64,000 nucleotides of DNA from Hydractinia symbiolongicarpus (taxonomy: Eukaryota; Cnidaria; Hydrozoa; Anthoathecata; Hydractiniidae), in NCBI RefSeq assembly GCF_029227915.1, contig NC_079878.1, positions 34,933,501-34,997,500 of the forward strand, in the 5' to 3' direction. Made by a program: the position numbers and the translations under genes. Below the pieces are notes generated by a model. The model saw only the letters and a program-made list of their open reading frames with translations. It did not search any database and was not told the origin of the DNA. Of this stretch, positions 61,395 to 64,000 are shown piece by piece (the stretch's first letter is position 1; every line of letters begins with the position of its first letter).

Positions 61395-64000
61395 AGCGCC
61401 CAGTGTAATTGCTGAGTTCCGACAATATCGTCCAATTAAGAAGAATGTTATTTCTTGGAGTCTAATTGTCTCATTTATCATATTTATCAGTTCACAGTCC
61501 AAAATCAGTTCAATTAAGTCCCACAGTCACTCGTTTCACTGTTAAAAGCCATACAACCTAGTAATACCGGAAAAATATCACGAAATACATGTGGGTACGA
61601 ACATGTGACTCAACCGTTGTAACTCAAACGGATTAATACTGTTAGAAAGACAATGAAAGGTAATTTCTGAAGCTGTCGCTATTTCTTCAGAGCGCGATAA
61701 CGCCTAGGATTGGTCCCACAGTAAAAAATGACTTATAAATCTAAATTTTTAAATGAAGCGCTACCACAGCGCCCAGTGTAATTGCTGAGTTCCGAAAATC
61801 TCGTCCAATTAAGAAGAATGTTATTTCTTGGAGTCCAATTGTCTCATTTATCACATTTATCAGGTCACAGTCCAAAGTTAGTTCAATTAGGTCCCACAGT
61901 CAATCGTTTCACTGTTAAAAGCCATACAACCTAGTAATACTGGAAAAATGTCACGAAATACATGTTGGTACGAATATGTGACCCAACCGTTGTAACTCAA
62001 ACGGATTGATACTGTTAGAAAGACAATGAAAGGTAATTTCTGAAACTGTCGCTATTTCGTCAGCGCGCGAAAACTGCTAGGATTGGTCCCACAGTAAAAA
62101 ATGACTTATAAATCTAAATTTTTAAATGAAGCGCTACCACAGCGCCCAGTGTAATTGCTGAGTTCCGAAAATCTCGTCCAATTAAGAAGAATGTTATTTC
62201 TTGGAGTCCAATTGTCTCATTTATCACATTTATCAGGTCACAGTCCAAAGTTAGTTCAATTAGGTCCCACAGTCAATCGTTTCACTGTTAAAAGCCATAC
62301 AACCTAGTAATACTGGAAAAATGTCACGAAATACATGTTGGTACGAATATGTGACCCAACCGTTGTAACTCAAACGGATTGATACTGTTAGAAAGACAAT
62401 GAAAGGTAATTTCTGAAGCTGTCGCTATTTCTTCAGCGCGCGAAAACTGCTAGGATTGGTCCCACAGTAAAGAATAAATTATTTATCTAATTTCTTAAAT
62501 AAAGCGCTACCACAGCGCCCAGTGTAATTGCTGAGTTCCGGCAATCTCGTCCAATTATGAAGAATGTTATTTCTTGGAGTCTAATTGTCTCATTTATCAC
62601 ATTTATCAGGTCACAGTCCAAAGTTAGTTCAATTAGGTCCCACAGTCAATCGTTTCACTGTTAAAAGCCATACAACCTAGTAATACTTGGAAAATGTCAC
62701 GAAATACATGTTGGTACGAATATGTGACCCAACCGTTGTAACTCAAACGGATTGATACTGTTAGAAAGACAATGAAAGGTAATTTCTGAAGCTGTCGCTA
62801 TTTCTTCAGCGCGCGAAAACTGCTAGGATTGGTCCCACAGTAAAGAATAAATTATTTATCTAATTTCTTAAATAAAGCGCTACCACAGCGCCCAGTGTAA
62901 TTGCTGAGTTCCGACAATCTCGTCCAATTATGAAGAATGTTATTTCTTGGAGTCTAATTGTCTCATTTATCATATTTATCTGTTCACAGTCCAAAATCAG
63001 TTCAATTAAGTCCCACAGTCACTCGTTTCACTGTTAAAAGCCATACAACCTAGTAATACCGAAAAAATATCACGAAATACATGTTGGTACGAACATGTGA
63101 CTCAACCGTTGCAACTCAAACGGATTGATACTGTTAGAAAGACAATGAAAGGTATTTTCTGTAGCTGTCGCTACTTCTTCAGAGCGCGATAACGGCTAGG
63201 ATTGGTCCCACAGTAAAAAATGACTTATGAATCAAAATTTTTAAATGAAGCGCTACCACAGCGCCCAGTGTAATCGCTGAGTCCCGCCAATCATGTCAAA
63301 TTAAGAAGAACGTAACTTCTTGGAGTCCATTTTTCTCATTAATTACATTTATCAGGTCACAGTCCAAAATCAGTTCAACTTAGTCCCACAGTCAATTGTT
63401 TCATTGTTAAAAGCGATGCAACCTAGTAATATCATAAAAATATCGCTAAATACATGTTGCTACGAATATGTGACCCAACCGTTGTAACTCAAACGGATTG
63501 ATACTGTTACAAAGACAATGACAGGTAATTTCTGAAGCTGTCGCTATTTCTTCAGCGCGCGATAACGGCTAGGATTGGTCCCACAGTAAAGAATGACTTA
63601 TTTACCTAAATTTTTACATGAAGCGCTACCACAGCGGCCAGTGTAATCGCTGAGTTCCGGCCATCATGTCAAATTAAGAAGAATGTTATTTCTTGGAGTC
63701 CAATTTTCTCATTTATCACATTTATCAGGTCACAGTCCAAATCAGTTCAATTAAGTCCCACAGTCACTCGTTTCACTGTTAAAAGCCATACAACCTAGTA
63801 ATTCTGGAAAAATGTCACGAAATACATGTTGGTACGAACATGTGACTCAACCGTTGTAACTCAAACGGATTGATACTGTTAGAAAGACAATGAAAGGTAG
63901 TTTCTGAAGCTGTCGCTATTTCTTCAACGCGCGATAATTGCTAGGATTGGTCCCACAGTAAAGAATGACTTATTTATCTAATTTCTTACATAAAGCGCTA
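61395..64000 (+). repeat. Terminal A/B block, related to 34-39 kb
   Basis: Units start at 61395 (A), 61768 (A head, B tail), 62141 (A/B), 62514 (A), 62887 (A), 63260 (B) and 63633 (A). The window ends just before the next landmark. Units 61768 and 62141 are nearly identical neighbours. Units 62514 and 62887 share the linker AAGAATAAATTATTTATC. The block resembles 38.47-39.16 kb at an offset of 22,921 (GGATTAATACTG, CGAAAATCTCG) and 34.7-35.7 kb at an offset of about 28,100 (CGCGAAAACTGC, ACCGAAAAAATATCACG, CAATTGTTTCATTG). Confidence 0.86.

Larger units (their letters stand above)
1..64000 (+). repeat. Satellite DNA array, ~373-bp monomer, 174 unit starts, open at both ends
   Basis: The same unit recurs head-to-tail across the whole window. 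Typical spacing is 372-373 bp, with 366-367, 374 and about 331-333 bp variants. All units lie on one strand and I saw no inversion, insertion or unique DNA. Classes are named from the segment after CAACCTAGTA: A, GGAAAAA then TCACGAAATACATG; B, ATCATAAAAATATCGC; C, ATGAGAAAAAAATCGG with GTTTTTACG; D, similar to C but with GTTGGTACG and ACCTTTGAAAC; E, GGAAAATATCACAAAA; F, TAGTATTATCAG; G, CGCTAAGTACATG; H, CGCTTAATTTATG; I, CAGATAAATGTCGC; J, AACAGAAAAACATCGC; K, TAGTGATATCAG; L, ATCATAAAAATATTGC; N, ATGAGAAAAATATCGC; P, ACCCAGTAATATCAG. The unit is about two nucleosome repeats long, which is common among satellites. A centromeric or pericentromeric location is inference. I do not recognise the family. 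Confidence 0.97.

Noticed and set aside
1-64000. CRISPR array, telomeric repeat, rDNA/5S spacer or transposon terminal repeats
   Set aside because: The period is far too long for CRISPR and there are no short direct repeats with unique spacers. No telomere-type hexamer run, no recognisable rRNA sequence and no terminal inverted repeats or target-site duplications were seen.
1-64000. Assigning a species from the satellite
   Set aside because: I do not recognise the monomer, and length and base composition are shared by unrelated satellites of insects, plants and other eukaryotes.

Overview
The whole 64,000-base window is one uninterrupted tandem satellite array. I find no protein-coding gene, RNA gene, transposon, CRISPR array or single-copy sequence. 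The repeat unit is about 373 bp (range about 331-374), roughly 40% GC (143 of 360 bases counted by hand in one unit), and every unit lies head-to-tail in the same orientation. Using the landmark AGCGCCC, or the equivalent junction in shortened units, I placed 174 unit starts. The window begins and ends inside a unit, so the array continues on both sides. This architecture (kilobase-scale families of diverged monomers, in-register chimeras, higher-order repeats) indicates eukaryotic heterochromatin, centromeric or pericentromeric by inference. I do not recognise the family and cannot name the species or kingdom.

Each unit combines nearly invariant boxes with one very variable segment just after CAACCTAGTA. 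That segment defines about 14 classes, named A to P here. 1-6.9 kb: A, B and C units plus D/short pairs. 6.9-9.9 kb: mostly B. 9.9-13.2 kb: E, F, G and D. 13.2-17.3 kb: C-A-B-B blocks duplicated at an offset of 2,225 bp. 17.3-24.9 kb: mixed F/C/A with duplications of 1,444 and 2,182 bp. 24.9-29.7 kb: a four-unit higher-order repeat of 1,444-1,449 bp. 29.7-34.0 kb: a 2,526-bp duplication containing a 704-bp one. 34.0-44.7 kb: alternating A and B units (746-bp dimers) with some D, C and F. 44.7-59.2 kb: a distinct family H-I-J-K-L-N-P in three iterations of different length. 59.2-64.0 kb: a return to the A/B/C/D lineage, including a 1,077-bp trimer duplication and segments related to 34-39 kb.

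The most informative signals are: the H-to-P cassette with two matching ends; a recurrent 42-bp deletion allele whose undeleted precursor survives in the K and N units; a 20-bp dyad whose arms are perfectly paired in two classes by different single-base changes; and many class switches, all in register, as expected for unequal crossover or conversion. All comparisons were made by eye. Percent identities and any centromere role need alignment software and chromatin data.
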